Shown piece after piece: positions 7,611-17,020 of a stretch of DNA of 22,337 bases; position 1 is the first letter of the stretch; each line of letters starts with the position of its first letter. The DNA is from Cyclobacteriaceae bacterium. Lineage in GTDB: Bacteria; Bacteroidota; Bacteroidia; Cytophagales; Cyclobacteriaceae. The stretch spans positions 1 to 22,337 of the forward strand of contig VFKK01000061.1 in NCBI GenBank assembly GCA_009885605.1. Reading direction: 5' to 3'. The position numbers were made by a program, and so were the translations under genes. Below the pieces are notes generated by a model. It saw only the letters and a program-made list of their open reading frames with translations, was not told the origin of the DNA and ran no database searches.

Positions 7611-8684
7611 ATGAACCATAAACACACTGATTTTCAGACTTTTTCGCATCAAATTCTTTCTTGGTATCGAGCAAATCCACGCGATTTACCTTGGCGCGGA
7701 ACAGAAGATCCCTACAAAATCTGGCTATCGGAAATCATCCTTCAGCAAACCAGAGTTGCTCAAGGATTGCCTTACTACAACAAATTTGTGGAATCCTATC
7801 CGACAGTAAAAGACCTTGCATTAGCACGTGAAGAAGAAGTTCTCCGACTTTGGCAGGGATTAGGTTACTACAGCAGAGCAAGGAACCTCCACTCGTGTGC
7901 AAAAACAATATGGTTTGAACATGGCGGAAAATTTCCAGACACCTATCAGAAGCTTTTGAAATTGAAAGGAGTTGGAACTTACACTGCTTCGGCAATCTCA
8001 AGTTTTGCTTTTGGTGAGGCGCAAGCCGTGGTGGATGGAAATGTATTCCGGGTTTTAGCGCGTTATTTTGGAATCGAAACAGACATTGCAAGCCCAAAAG
8101 CAAAGAAAGAATTTGAATCGCTGGCAAACCAGCTTATTTCAAAGGATAACCCCGGAGAGTATAATCAAGCAATTATGGACTTTGGATCGAGGCAATGCGT
8201 ACCTCAAAATCCGGCTTGTGGTCAATGCCCCCTTCAAACTTCCTGTTTTGCTTTCAACCATAATTTGGTGAAAAACCTTCCGGTTAAAATAAACAAGGTG
8301 AAAGTAAAGGAAAGGCACTTTCACTATTATGTAATTAAATGCGGTGAAAAATGGGTTTGGAAAAAACGGGGGTCAGGTGATATTTGGGAGGGTTTGTTTG
8401 ACTTTCCGCAGGTAGAAAAAAGTACAGCTGAAGAGATCTCAAACTTCTCGATCGAGTCTGTCGATCCGGCACAAATGCAAATACTGCCAAAAAATTACCG
8501 ACATATCTTGTCACATCAGCGATTAAATGCGGTCTTTTCCGAAGTTGAGATTCCAATGGCCAATTACGAAAACCTAGCTTCATGGTGCCAAAAACAAGGT
8601 TTTTTCCTCGTTGAAGAAACCCAAATTGAATACCTGGCAAAACCGAAATTAATCGTTAATTTTTTGTCTGATCAGGGTATTTAA
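7611..8684 (+). CDS. mutY: A/G-specific adenine DNA glycosylase MutY
   Basis: MutY removes adenine mispaired with 8-oxoguanine in base excision repair. From the ATG at 7611 the protein has 357 residues. The catalytic Glu is E41 in WLSEIILQQTRV. The helix-hairpin-helix LLKLKGVGTYTASAI (about 115-129) is followed by the catalytic Asp D142 in AVVDGNVFRV. The [4Fe-4S] cluster motif is C196-x6-C203-x2-C206-x5-C212. The C-terminal NUDIX-like domain that recognises 8-oxoG begins near residue 230 and contains RHILSHQRLN. A longer ORF from TTG at 7587 is possible but would place the start across the expected transcription start, so ATG 7611 is preferred. All key residues are present. ssb follows 41 bp later in the same direction. 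Confidence 0.96.
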   Translation: MNHKHTDFQTFSHQILSWYRANPRDLPWRGTEDPYKIWLSEIILQQTRVAQGLPYYNKFVESYPTVKDLALAREEEVLRLWQGLGYYSRARNLHSCAKTIWFEHGGKFPDTYQKLLKLKGVGTYTASAISSFAFGEAQAVVDGNVFRVLARYFGIETDIASPKAKKEFESLANQLISKDNPGEYNQAIMDFGSRQCVPQNPACGQCPLQTSCFAFNHNLVKNLPVKINKVKVKERHFHYYVIKCGEKWVWKKRGSGDIWEGLFDFPQVEKSTAEEISNFSIESVDPAQMQILPKNYRHILSHQRLNAVFSEVEIPMANYENLASWCQKQGFFLVEETQIEYLAKPKLIVNFLSDQGI

Positions 8685-8725
8685 TTAACTTCAATGATCT
8701 ATTTTTCAACCTAAAATCAATTTAT

Positions 8726-9184
8726 ATGGCAGGAGTAAACAAAGTAATCCTACTTGGTAATCTGGGAGCAGATCCAGAAGTAAAATATCTTGAAGGGGAT
8801 AAGGCTGTAGCAAATATCAGTTTGGCTACGACTGAGTCTTACATGGACAAAAGTGGAAATCGGGTGGATCAGACCGAATGGCATGATCTCGAAATGTGGG
8901 ATGGGCAGGCAAAAACAGCAGAAAAATACCTCAAAAAAGGGATGCAGATTTACATCGAAGGAAAGATTAAATCTGATAAGTGGGTAGACGAACAAGGCCA
9001 AAACCGTAAAAAAACCAAAATTCGCGTCCTCAACTTTACTATGCTTGGAGGAAAGCCTGAGGGTGAAACCTCCCCTGCACAGGCTTCATCCGCACCACAA
9101 CAAGCACGAGCTTCAAGCACGGGACCAATGTCCGGCACACCTGACATGGTAATGGACGATGGTGATGACGACTTACCGTTCTAA
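8726..9184 (+). CDS. ssb: Single-stranded DNA-binding protein
   Basis: This 152-aa protein protects single-stranded DNA in replication, repair and recombination. The OB-fold covers residues 1-110, beginning VNKVILLGNLGADPEVKYL and including TEWHDLEMWDGQAKTAEKYL and GMQIYIEGKIKSDKWVD. A flexible Gln/Ser/Pro/Ala-rich linker follows. The C-terminus is the acidic tip DDGDDDLPF that recruits partner proteins. It lies between mutY and gldE. A near-match to the -7 element (TATTTTTC, 8700-8707) precedes it, so it may have its own promoter as well as readthrough from mutY. A terminator follows immediately. Confidence 0.96.
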   Translation: MAGVNKVILLGNLGADPEVKYLEGDKAVANISLATTESYMDKSGNRVDQTEWHDLEMWDGQAKTAEKYLKKGMQIYIEGKIKSDKWVDEQGQNRKKTKIRVLNFTMLGGKPEGETSPAQASSAPQQARASSTGPMSGTPDMVMDDGDDDLPF

Positions 9185-9185
9185 A

Positions 9186-9220
9186 AAAATTCCCCCAAAA
9201 TTTACTTTGGGGGGAATTTT
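9186..9220 (+). terminator. Terminator after ssb
   Basis: AAAATTCCCCC (9186-9196) pairs with GGGGGGAATTTT (9209-9220), with one extra G; inner AAA/TTT can add three pairs. It starts 2 bp after the ssb stop. A T-rich stretch follows that also holds the putative gldE -7 element, so some readthrough is possible. Confidence 0.8.
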
Positions 9221-9221
9221 G

Positions 9222-9229
9222 TATTTTTG
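9222..9229 (+). promoter_or_regulatory. -7 promoter element for gldE
   Basis: TATTTTTG matches TAnnTTTG exactly and lies 22 bp before the gldE ATG. The same T-rich bases serve as the tail of the ssb terminator. No clear -33 TTTG is seen at the right distance, since that region is inside the hairpin. Confidence 0.45.
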
Positions 9230-9251
9230 CATCAACCTTCTTGGTTAACCA

Positions 9252-10601
9252 ATGGACGACCCCTACCCGAGTTACTTTATATTAGCACAAATTACCCAGC
9301 CTTCAGAAAGCTATCTAGTTATTAACGGATTACTTTTTATTCTACTTTTAATTGGTTCAGCCCTAGTTTCAGGATCTGAAGTTGCCTTTTTTTCACTTTC
9401 TAACGAAGACATTGCCTCTATTCAGGATGAAGATCCTTCAAGGGGGAAACAAGTTTCCAAGCTGCTTGAAACTCCAAAAAATCTTCTCAGCACAATATTG
9501 ATCCTCAACAATCTGATCAACATTGGAATTGTAACACTCACGACATTTGTAACATGGTCCTTATTTGGGCTCAATGCTACTGGAATTGTAATTATCCTTG
9601 TTCAGACAATCGGAGTTACTTTTGCAATTGTTTTTTTCGGCGAGATTGTTCCAAAAGTTTACGCCAACCAGGCAAAAATTGGCTTCAGTCTAATGATGGC
9701 TCCGCATATCAGCTTTTTTGCTACTTTACTTCGCCCGCTCTCCGCGATGCTGATGGCTTTAAGTAATTTAATTGAGCGTCGAATTGAAAAGAAAGGGTAC
9801 TCGCTTTCAGTAAACCAAATCAACCAAGCTCTTGAATTATCTACAGAAGATACACCTGAGGAAGAAAAAGAGATTTTACGGGGCATTGTAAATTTTGGAA
9901 CGCTGACCGTAAAGCAGGTAATGAAAATCCGAATGGAAATCACTGCTGTGGATTTGGATATGGATTTTCACGAGTTGATGGACAAAATCAACAAAAGCGG
10001 ATATTCACGAATTCCTGTATTCGAAGAAACCATCGATAGTATACAGGGAATCCTCTACATCAAAGATTTGCTTCCTCATATCGAAAGAGATGAAAACTTT
10101 GAATGGAAGGAATTGATCAGGAAAAGCTTTTTTGTCCCGGAAAATAAAAAAGTGGATTCTTTATTAAAAGATTTCCAACTAAAGCGAGTGCACATGGCAA
10201 TCGTTGTCGATGAATATGGAGGAACGTCCGGCTTGGTGACTTTTGAAGATTTGATAGAAGAAATCATCGGAGAGATAAACGATGAATTTGATGACACAGA
10301 TGATATCTTCTTTCAGGAAATAGACCCGGCAACTTTTATCTTCGAGGGGAAGGTTTCTTTGAATGACTTCTGTAAAAAGCTTGAACTGGATCCTCAAGCC
10401 TTTGAAGAGGTCAAGGGAGAGAGTGAATCTTTGGGTGGATTGCTTTTGGAACTAAATTCCAAATTTCCTAAGAATGGGACAAAGATTAATTTTCAGGATT
10501 TAGAATTCACCGTTTTAGCTGTCGATGCCCGCAAAATCAAAAAAGTAAAAGTCCATCTCAAATCGATGGAAAAGGACGGAATGAGTTCGTTTACAGATTA
10601 A
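9252..10601 (+). CDS. gldE: GldE, CNNM/CorC-family membrane protein with CBS domains
   Basis: This 449-aa protein has an N-terminal CNNM (DUF21) membrane domain of about residues 20-200, with helices such as GLLFILLLIGSALVSG and the motif FGEIVPKVYA. A CBS pair follows at about 210-345 (MKIRMEITAVDLDMDFHELM; HMAIVVDEYGGTSGLVTFED). The CorC/HlyC C-terminal domain lies at about 360-440 (LGGLLLELNSKFPKNGTKI). The wider family includes Mg2+/Co2+ transport-linked proteins. In Flavobacterium johnsoniae gldE is needed for gliding and lies beside gldD; the mutY-ssb-gldE order here supports this name. No gldD follows: the next gene is gltB, nearly 400 bp away. The gld name is by context and similarity, and a general ion-transport role cannot be excluded. 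Confidence 0.85.
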   Translation: MDDPYPSYFILAQITQPSESYLVINGLLFILLLIGSALVSGSEVAFFSLSNEDIASIQDEDPSRGKQVSKLLETPKNLLSTILILNNLINIGIVTLTTFVTWSLFGLNATGIVIILVQTIGVTFAIVFFGEIVPKVYANQAKIGFSLMMAPHISFFATLLRPLSAMLMALSNLIERRIEKKGYSLSVNQINQALELSTEDTPEEEKEILRGIVNFGTLTVKQVMKIRMEITAVDLDMDFHELMDKINKSGYSRIPVFEETIDSIQGILYIKDLLPHIERDENFEWKELIRKSFFVPENKKVDSLLKDFQLKRVHMAIVVDEYGGTSGLVTFEDLIEEIIGEINDEFDDTDDIFFQEIDPATFIFEGKVSLNDFCKKLELDPQAFEEVKGESESLGGLLLELNSKFPKNGTKINFQDLEFTVLAVDARKIKKVKVHLKSMEKDGMSSFTD

Positions 10602-10610
10602 TTTTTAATA

Positions 10611-10650
10611 AATTATATTCTGAATTATTTTGCTTTTTCAGAATATAATT
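10611..10650 (+). terminator. AT-rich hairpin after gldE, probable terminator
   Basis: A perfect 14-bp inverted repeat, AATTATATTCTGAA (10611-10624) / TTCAGAATATAATT (10637-10650), with a 12-nt loop, starts 10 bp after the gldE stop. A T-rich stretch follows (TTATCTTTATTTTAC). An 11-base direct repeat TTCTGAATTAT (10618-10628 and 10649-10659) overlaps it. The stem is AT-rich, so it could also be a protein-binding palindrome. Confidence 0.6.
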
Positions 10651-10659
10651 CTGAATTAT

Positions 10660-10995
10660 CTTTATTTTACAGCTTTATTGAAATGCGTGTTTCATAATGG
10701 CAAATAAATAATTTGAATTTTTTATTAATTTTTTTTCTGAAACCCAAAAATTAAACTTTTTACACCTTTTGTGTGTATTCTAATCCAAAATCTATCCCTA
10801 TTTTCTAAATTCAAACGCAAAAACATGAGTTTTGATTAATATTTTTAACCAAAATTCATTTTGCCAAAAAATCAATAAAGCTAGAATACATAGATAATAC
10901 GGCATTCATACTGCTATTTTATTGCCTATATTTTAACAAAAGAAAAATTTTCTGTAATTTTTGGAAATTTTGAACCTATTAAATCATATTTAGAA
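10660..10995 (+). other. AT-rich leader/promoter region of gltBD, no gene seen
   Basis: No credible coding frame was found in these 336 bp, which are much richer in A and T than the flanking genes. An imperfect inverted repeat at 10827-10857 has arms TTTTGATTAA / TTAACCAAAA with one mismatch, extended by three further pairs, and a 5-base loop. It could be an operator or an RNA hairpin. A loose -7 element, TAATTTTTG with a 3-base gap (10955-10963), is the best promoter candidate and would give a leader of about 25 nt. The region probably carries nitrogen-responsive control of gltBD, but that is inference. Confidence 0.5.
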
Positions 10996-13900
10996 ATGCA
11001 AGAAGGGTTATATCGATCAGAGTTTGAGCATGACTCCTGCGGTATAGGTGCGGTTGTCGATTTGAGTTCTGTTCCATCACATGAAACGATCAGCGATGCT
11101 TTATATATGCTTAGCAATATGGAGCACCGTGGCGGTCGGGGGTCTGATCCCAAAACGGGAGACGGCGCCGGCATATTGATCCAAATGCCTCATCAATTCC
11201 TAAAAGATATCACGGCCAGATCCGAAATCAATCTCCCGGAGGCTGGATATTACGGGGTGGGAATGACGTTTTTCCCAAAGAATAAGCAGCTATTTCAAAG
11301 GTCTAAAGAACTTCTGAATCAACTCATCGATGAGTTAGGATTCGAATTGATCGGATACCGGTCTGTCCCTGTGGACGAAACTGTTCCCGGTTCAGGAGCT
11401 TTGGAGGTAATGCCCAATATTGAGCAGCTATTTGTCAAACACAAAGACGGACTCACGGGGATCGAACTAGAGCGAAAGCTTTATGTATTGAGAAACTACG
11501 CGACCTCGGAAATCAACACCAAAATTCCAGGTGTAAATCATTCCTTTTATTTCGCCAGTCTAAGCAGTCTTACTCTTATTTATAAAGGACAGTTGAAAAC
11601 TGATCAGGTCTTGGCTTTTTACAAAGACCTGCAGAACAATAAAATTGAGTCCGCTTTTGCGATCGTCCATTCCAGATTTTCTACGAATACTTTCCCTAAC
11701 TGGAGACTTGCTCAACCGTTCAGGTTCCTATCCCACAATGGTGAAATCAATACCATCCGAGGCAATTTGAATAAAATGAAGTCTAAGGAAAACTTGATGA
11801 AATCTAAGTTTTTCTCAGACGAAGAATTGGCTAAGCTGCTCCCTATCACCAATAAGATGAATTCCGATTCGGCGAATCTGGATGCTATGGTTGAGCTGCT
11901 CACACTTAGTGGAAGGTCTTTGCCTCATGCGATGATGATGCTAGTGCCGGAAGCTTGGCAAGACAACGAGGTGATGGATCGAGACCGAAAAGCATTCTAC
12001 AAATTCCACGCATCTCTGGTTGAGCCTTGGGACGGACCTGCAGCTTTGCTGTTTACAGACGGCAAATCTGTAGGAGCAACCCTTGACAGAAACGGACTTC
12101 GTCCTTTGAGATATTTCATCACAAAAGACAATCGACTCATTCTTTCTTCCGAAGCCGGAGCATTGCCTATTCGCGAAGCTACAATCGTGGAAAAAGGCCG
12201 GGTAAGTCCGGGAAAAATGCTTTGGGCAGATCTGGAAAAAGGCCGGGTAGTCTTTGACGAAGAAGTAAAAGGGGAAATCTGCAAAAGACAACCTTACGAA
12301 CAATGGGTAAATGAGCAAAGAACAAAGCTTCGGTTTGAACCGGATCCAGTTCAGCTTTCACATCCTTATTCCACCGAAAATATCAAGAAGTGCCAAACAG
12401 TCTTTGGGTACACTTCAGAGGAGCTGAAAATTATTTTGGCACCAATGGGAGATACCGGGTATGAGGCTGTAGGTTCGATGGGAGCAGATACGCCTTTGGC
12501 GGTGCTTTCCAAGCAAAGCCAGCACATAGCCAACTACTTCAAGCAACTCTTTGCTCAGGTAAGTAATCCTCCAATCGACCCTATCCGGGAGCGAATGGTG
12601 ATGTCCCTTTTCACACGTATCGGTGAAGGACATAATATCCTGGAAGAAACACCTCAGCACACCAAGCAAATCCATATTTCTCAACCAGTCCTTCAGAATA
12701 AGGACCTGGAGAAAATCCAGAATATGGAGGATAAAGGATATCGAACCATCAAGCTTTACGGTCACTTCAATGCTGACCATAAGCCGGGCAGATTATTGGA
12801 AGCACTGGATAAGCTTTGTCAAGAGGCAGAAGATGCCATCCATGCCGGTAAAAATATTCTGATCATTTCAGACAGAAACAGTTCTGAAGATCTTGCTCCA
12901 ATTCCTTCTTTACTGGCAATTGGCGCGGTGCATCACCATTTAGTGAATAAGAAAATCAGAACACGGGCAGGTCTTGTTTTGGAATCCGGAGATATACGGG
13001 AAACTCATCATTTTGCCACTGCAATTGGATATGGGGTTTCTTGTATCAACCCATACCTGGCATTGGAATCTTTGCTGGAAATGTTTGAAAAAGGACAGCT
13101 TCCAAAAGTTAAAGATCAAAAAACCTTGTTTTCGAATTACCAGGAAGCCGTCGGAAAAGGCTTGCTGAAAGTCCTTTCAAAAATGGGAATCAGTACCCTT
13201 CAGTCTTATCAAGGTGCTCAGATTTTTGAAGCACTTGGTCTTGGGCCAGAAGTAATTGACCGATGCTTCAAAGGAACGGTATCCAGAATCAGCGGGATTT
13301 CTTTTGATGAGTTAGCCGAAGAAGTATTGATCAGACATCGTGCAGCCTATCAGACAAATAGTCCTATCCTGGAAAATGGCGGAGTATATCAGTGGAAACG
13401 AAGAGGGGAGAAACATCTTTTCAATCCTGAAACCATCCATCTGCTTCAAAAATCCACTCGACTCAATGATTATGCATTGTACAAGAAATTTGCAATACGA
13501 ATCAATGACCAGAGCAAAGATGCACTCACTTTGAGGGGCCTTTTTGAATTCAAAAAGAGAATTACCGTTCCGATCGAAGAAGTGGAACCGGCAAGCCAAA
13601 TCATGAAGCGATTTGCAACCGGTGCTATGTCATTCGGCTCGATCTCCCATGAAGCTCACTCTACTCTGGCAATTGCCATGAACAGAATCGGAGCCAAGAG
13701 CAATTCAGGAGAAGGAGGAGAGGATGAAATCCGATTTGGACGAAAAGAAAATGGTGATTGGGAGCGTTCGGCTATCAAGCAAGTTGCTTCCGGTCGATTC
13801 GGAGTTACGAGCAATTACCTGACTAACGCATCGGAACTACAAATAAAAATGGCTCAAGGTGCCAAGCCAGGAGAAGGCGGACAGCTACCAGGTCACAAAG

Positions 13901-15486
13901 TGGACGATTGGATCGGTCGGGTAAGACATTCCACACCAGGTGTAGGATTGATTTCACCTCCACCTCACCATGATATTTATTCGATTGAAGATTTGGCTCA
14001 GCTGATTTTCGATCTTAAAAACGCAAACCGAAAAGCCAGAATAAATGTAAAACTGGTTTCTCAGGCAGGCGTAGGAACAGTTGCCGCAGGTGTGGCAAAA
14101 GCAATGGCCGATGTAATATTGATCTCCGGAGCCGATGGAGGAACTGGCGCATCTCCTCTCAGCTCAATTCGTCACGCAGGTTTGCCTTGGGAGCTCGGAC
14201 TCTCTGAAGCACATCAGACTTTAGTGAAAAATAACCTGAGAAGCCGTGTGGTCCTTCAAACTGACGGGCAACTCAGAACTGGTCGTGATCTTGCCATTGC
14301 TACTCTTTTGGGCGCCGAAGAATGGGGAATCGCGACTGCTGCGCTGATAGTCGAAGGCTGTATTATGATGCGTAAATGCCATCTGAACACTTGCCCCGTT
14401 GGTGTTGCTACCCAGGATCCTGAACTGCGAAAGCTCTTTACCGGAGATCCTGACCACGTGGTGAATTACTTTAATTTCCTGGTGCAAGACCTTCGTGAGA
14501 TCATGGCATCCCTCGGTTTCAGAACCATTGATGAGATGGTTGGCCAAAGTCAAATCCTTCAATCAACTGGACATCTGAATCATTGGAAGTGGGATAAAGT
14601 GGACTTAAGCCCGATTTTCCACAAGGTGGAAGTTCCGGATCACGTAGGAATTCACAAGCAGATTGATCAGGAATTTGATCTGAAAAAGGTGCTTGACCGA
14701 CAACTGATCAAAGCTGCTCATCCGGCATTGGAACAGGGAATGCCTGCAGGGGGTCATTTCCAAATCAAGAACATTGACCGTTCTGTGGGAGCCATGCTTT
14801 CCAATGAAATCTCAAAAATTTACGGAAGTGCAGGATTGCCGGAAGATACCCTCCAGTTTAAGTTTACCGGCTCAGCCGGTCAGACCTTCGGAGGTTTTCT
14901 GGCAAACGGTGTGAATTTCGAACTCGAAGGTGAAGCGAATGATTACTTTGGAAAAGGACTTTCCGGAGGAAAATTGATCATCTATCCAAGCCGAAACGCC
15001 CGCTTTGTGCCTGAAGAAAACATCATCATTGGAAACGTTGCCTTCTATGGCGCAACTTCCGGTGAGGCTTATATCAATGGAAAAGGTGGGGAAAGATTCT
15101 GTGTTCGAAATTCCGGAGTAAAAACAGTAATCGAGGGAATCGGTGACCACGGTTGCGAATACATGACCGGGGGATTGGTGATCAATCTTGGTGAAATCGG
15201 TAGAAACTTTGCAGCTGGAATGAGCGGTGGGGTTGCTTACATCCTGAAAGACTATATCACAGAGGTCAATGCTGAAATGGTCGACATAGATATCCTGGAA
15301 GAAGAGGATTATGCTACGATCAAAGCATACTTGAAGCGTCATGTGAAGCTGACAAATTCAGTTTTGGGAGCAAGATTCCTTGCAGATTGGGATAAAACCA
15401 AAGAGAAATTCATCAAGATAATGCCACGGGATTACAAGGCGGTATTGCAACAGAAAGCGTCAGAACAATCAAAAACATTAGTGTAA
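10996..15486 (+). CDS. gltB: Glutamate synthase large (alpha) subunit
   Basis: This 1496-aa subunit makes glutamate from glutamine and 2-oxoglutarate in ammonia assimilation. The class II glutamine amidotransferase domain starts at Cys15 in HDSCGIGAV; the first 14 residues are the propeptide usually removed to free this catalytic Cys. The domain runs to about residue 420. A central domain follows, then the FMN-binding synthase domain (about 830-1210) with GEGGEDEIRFGRKENGDWER and SGADGGTGASPLSS. The [3Fe-4S] cluster motif is C1122-x5-C1128-x4-C1133 in CIMMRKCHLNTCPVGVATQ. The C-terminal GXGXG beta-helix domain covers about 1250-1440. All expected parts are present and the length is normal. 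gltD starts one base after the stop, so the two are co-translated. This is the longest gene in the window. Confidence 0.98.
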   Translation: MQEGLYRSEFEHDSCGIGAVVDLSSVPSHETISDALYMLSNMEHRGGRGSDPKTGDGAGILIQMPHQFLKDITARSEINLPEAGYYGVGMTFFPKNKQLFQRSKELLNQLIDELGFELIGYRSVPVDETVPGSGALEVMPNIEQLFVKHKDGLTGIELERKLYVLRNYATSEINTKIPGVNHSFYFASLSSLTLIYKGQLKTDQVLAFYKDLQNNKIESAFAIVHSRFSTNTFPNWRLAQPFRFLSHNGEINTIRGNLNKMKSKENLMKSKFFSDEELAKLLPITNKMNSDSANLDAMVELLTLSGRSLPHAMMMLVPEAWQDNEVMDRDRKAFYKFHASLVEPWDGPAALLFTDGKSVGATLDRNGLRPLRYFITKDNRLILSSEAGALPIREATIVEKGRVSPGKMLWADLEKGRVVFDEEVKGEICKRQPYEQWVNEQRTKLRFEPDPVQLSHPYSTENIKKCQTVFGYTSEELKIILAPMGDTGYEAVGSMGADTPLAVLSKQSQHIANYFKQLFAQVSNPPIDPIRERMVMSLFTRIGEGHNILEETPQHTKQIHISQPVLQNKDLEKIQNMEDKGYRTIKLYGHFNADHKPGRLLEALDKLCQEAEDAIHAGKNILIISDRNSSEDLAPIPSLLAIGAVHHHLVNKKIRTRAGLVLESGDIRETHHFATAIGYGVSCINPYLALESLLEMFEKGQLPKVKDQKTLFSNYQEAVGKGLLKVLSKMGISTLQSYQGAQIFEALGLGPEVIDRCFKGTVSRISGISFDELAEEVLIRHRAAYQTNSPILENGGVYQWKRRGEKHLFNPETIHLLQKSTRLNDYALYKKFAIRINDQSKDALTLRGLFEFKKRITVPIEEVEPASQIMKRFATGAMSFGSISHEAHSTLAIAMNRIGAKSNSGEGGEDEIRFGRKENGDWERSAIKQVASGRFGVTSNYLTNASELQIKMAQGAKPGEGGQLPGHKVDDWIGRVRHSTPGVGLISPPPHHDIYSIEDLAQLIFDLKNANRKARINVKLVSQAGVGTVAAGVAKAMADVILISGADGGTGASPLSSIRHAGLPWELGLSEAHQTLVKNNLRSRVVLQTDGQLRTGRDLAIATLLGAEEWGIATAALIVEGCIMMRKCHLNTCPVGVATQDPELRKLFTGDPDHVVNYFNFLVQDLREIMASLGFRTIDEMVGQSQILQSTGHLNHWKWDKVDLSPIFHKVEVPDHVGIHKQIDQEFDLKKVLDRQLIKAAHPALEQGMPAGGHFQIKNIDRSVGAMLSNEISKIYGSAGLPEDTLQFKFTGSAGQTFGGFLANGVNFELEGEANDYFGKGLSGGKLIIYPSRNARFVPEENIIIGNVAFYGATSGEAYINGKGGERFCVRNSGVKTVIEGIGDHGCEYMTGGLVINLGEIGRNFAAGMSGGVAYILKDYITEVNAEMVDIDILEEEDYATIKAYLKRHVKLTNSVLGARFLADWDKTKEKFIKIMPRDYKAVLQQKASEQSKTLV

Positions 15487-15487
15487 G

Positions 15488-16966
15488 ATGGGAGCGAAAG
15501 AAGGTTTTATTCAGTTTAAGAGAGAAACTCCTCTAACCCGGAATCCTGAAGAGAGAATCGGGGATTACAAGGAAATATATGAGGCATTCCCTGCCGAAAA
15601 TCTAAATCATCAGGCTGCAAGATGTATGGACTGTGGAGTCCCGTTTTGCCACAACGGATGTCCATTGGGCAATGTGATTCCAGATTTCAACGATGCAGTG
15701 TACAATAAGGAATGGGATCAGGCTATCAAAATTCTGAGAAGCACAAACAACTTCCCCGAATTTACGGGAAGAATTTGCCCCGCACCTTGTGAAGCAAGCT
15801 GTGTGCTCGGCATCAATAAAGATCCTGTCGCGATCGAGTTAATAGAAAAAAACATAGCCGAAAAGGCCTACGAACTGGGTTTGATTAAAGTAAGCCCGCC
15901 TCAAAAAAGAACCGGCAAGCATATCGCAGTAATTGGCTCAGGTCCTTCCGGATTGGCAGCCGCAGACCAACTGAATCAGGCAGGTCATGAGGTGACTGTA
16001 TTTGAAAAAGATCATAAACCGGGTGGATTACTCCGCTACGGTATTCCGGATTTCAAGCTTGAAAAATGGGTGATCGATCGCAGAATTGATTTTATGAAGC
16101 AGGAAGGAGTGATTTTCATCTGTGACACAGAAATCGGATTCAACATCAAAGCAGATCATATTCTTCAAAATTTCGACGCTGTGGTACTTTCCACAGGAGC
16201 AGCTCAACCCAGAGCATTGAATATCAAAGGAGACAAGTTTAAGGGAGTTCATTTTGCAATGGAATTCCTCGGAAAGCAAAATCAGGTGATAAGTGAAGAA
16301 ATCCACGAAAATCCGATTTCAGCAAAAGGAAAGAACGTGATTGTAATTGGAGGCGGTGATACGGGAAGTGACTGCATCGGGACCTCAAATCGCCATGGAG
16401 CCACATCTGTCACCCAACTTGAATTACTTCCCAAACCTCCGAAACAAAGAAACACGCTGAATCCTTGGCCTGAATGGCCAATGACATTGCGGACTTCAAG
16501 TTCTCATGAGGAAGGTGCGGACCGTATGTTTTCTATCCTGACCAAAGAATTTACAGGTAATGAAGCTGGAGAAGTTACAGGCCTCACGCTTGTGGATATC
16601 GAATGGAAGGAAAAAGGTGGCAGAATGACTTTCGAAGAAATTCCGGGAACTGAAAGGACAGTCCCATGTGATTTGGCATTTATTGCCATCGGCTACATGG
16701 GCCCAGCACAAAATGGTCTTTTGGGATCTTTCGGTGTGGAAGCACTCGAAAATTCCCTGCCAAAATCGAAAAATTATCAAAGTACTAACTCAAAAGTCTT
16801 TCTGGCCGGGGACATGCGTCGTGGCCAATCACTTGTAGTATGGGCAATTTCGGAAGGAAGAGAAGCTGCCGTCAAAGTGGATGAATTTCTGATGGGTACA
16901 TCTTCACTTCCGCAAAAGGATGAGTCATTCTTTCAGGTAGAAGAGCAAATCGCGGGAATTAATTGA
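15488..16966 (+). CDS. gltD: Glutamate synthase small (beta) subunit, NADPH-dependent
   Basis: This 492-aa subunit passes electrons from NADPH through FAD and Fe-S centres to GltB. The N-terminal Fe-S region has cysteines C46, C49, C54, C58 (CMDCGVPFCHNGC) and C97, C101, C105 (CPAPCEASC). The FAD-binding Rossmann motif is AVIGSGPSGLAAADQL (about 147-162). The NADPH-binding motif is VIVIGGGDTGSDC (about 286-298). The second FAD motif, FLAGDMRRGQSLVVWAISEG, is near residue 437. The start ATG is one base after the gltB stop. The stop codon lies in a small inverted repeat (AATTGAG / CTCAATT, 16961-16980), and a strong terminator follows. Length and motifs fit the family. Confidence 0.98.
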   Translation: MGAKEGFIQFKRETPLTRNPEERIGDYKEIYEAFPAENLNHQAARCMDCGVPFCHNGCPLGNVIPDFNDAVYNKEWDQAIKILRSTNNFPEFTGRICPAPCEASCVLGINKDPVAIELIEKNIAEKAYELGLIKVSPPQKRTGKHIAVIGSGPSGLAAADQLNQAGHEVTVFEKDHKPGGLLRYGIPDFKLEKWVIDRRIDFMKQEGVIFICDTEIGFNIKADHILQNFDAVVLSTGAAQPRALNIKGDKFKGVHFAMEFLGKQNQVISEEIHENPISAKGKNVIVIGGGDTGSDCIGTSNRHGATSVTQLELLPKPPKQRNTLNPWPEWPMTLRTSSSHEEGADRMFSILTKEFTGNEAGEVTGLTLVDIEWKEKGGRMTFEEIPGTERTVPCDLAFIAIGYMGPAQNGLLGSFGVEALENSLPKSKNYQSTNSKVFLAGDMRRGQSLVVWAISEGREAAVKVDEFLMGTSSLPQKDESFFQVEEQIAGIN

Positions 16967-17020
16967 GTTTAAGCTCAATTTCCAATAGAATCCCTGTTTA
17001 GTTGACAGCCTGCGAAAACA

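Noticed and set aside
10825..10839. Tiny leader-peptide ORF ahead of gltB (M S F D stop)
   Set aside because: Four codons, no regulatory codon pattern; chance in AT-rich DNA.
11941..15342. Antisense ORFs inside gltB, up to 156 aa
   Set aside because: gltB matches its family along its full length in the other frame; these ORFs have no start context or motif.
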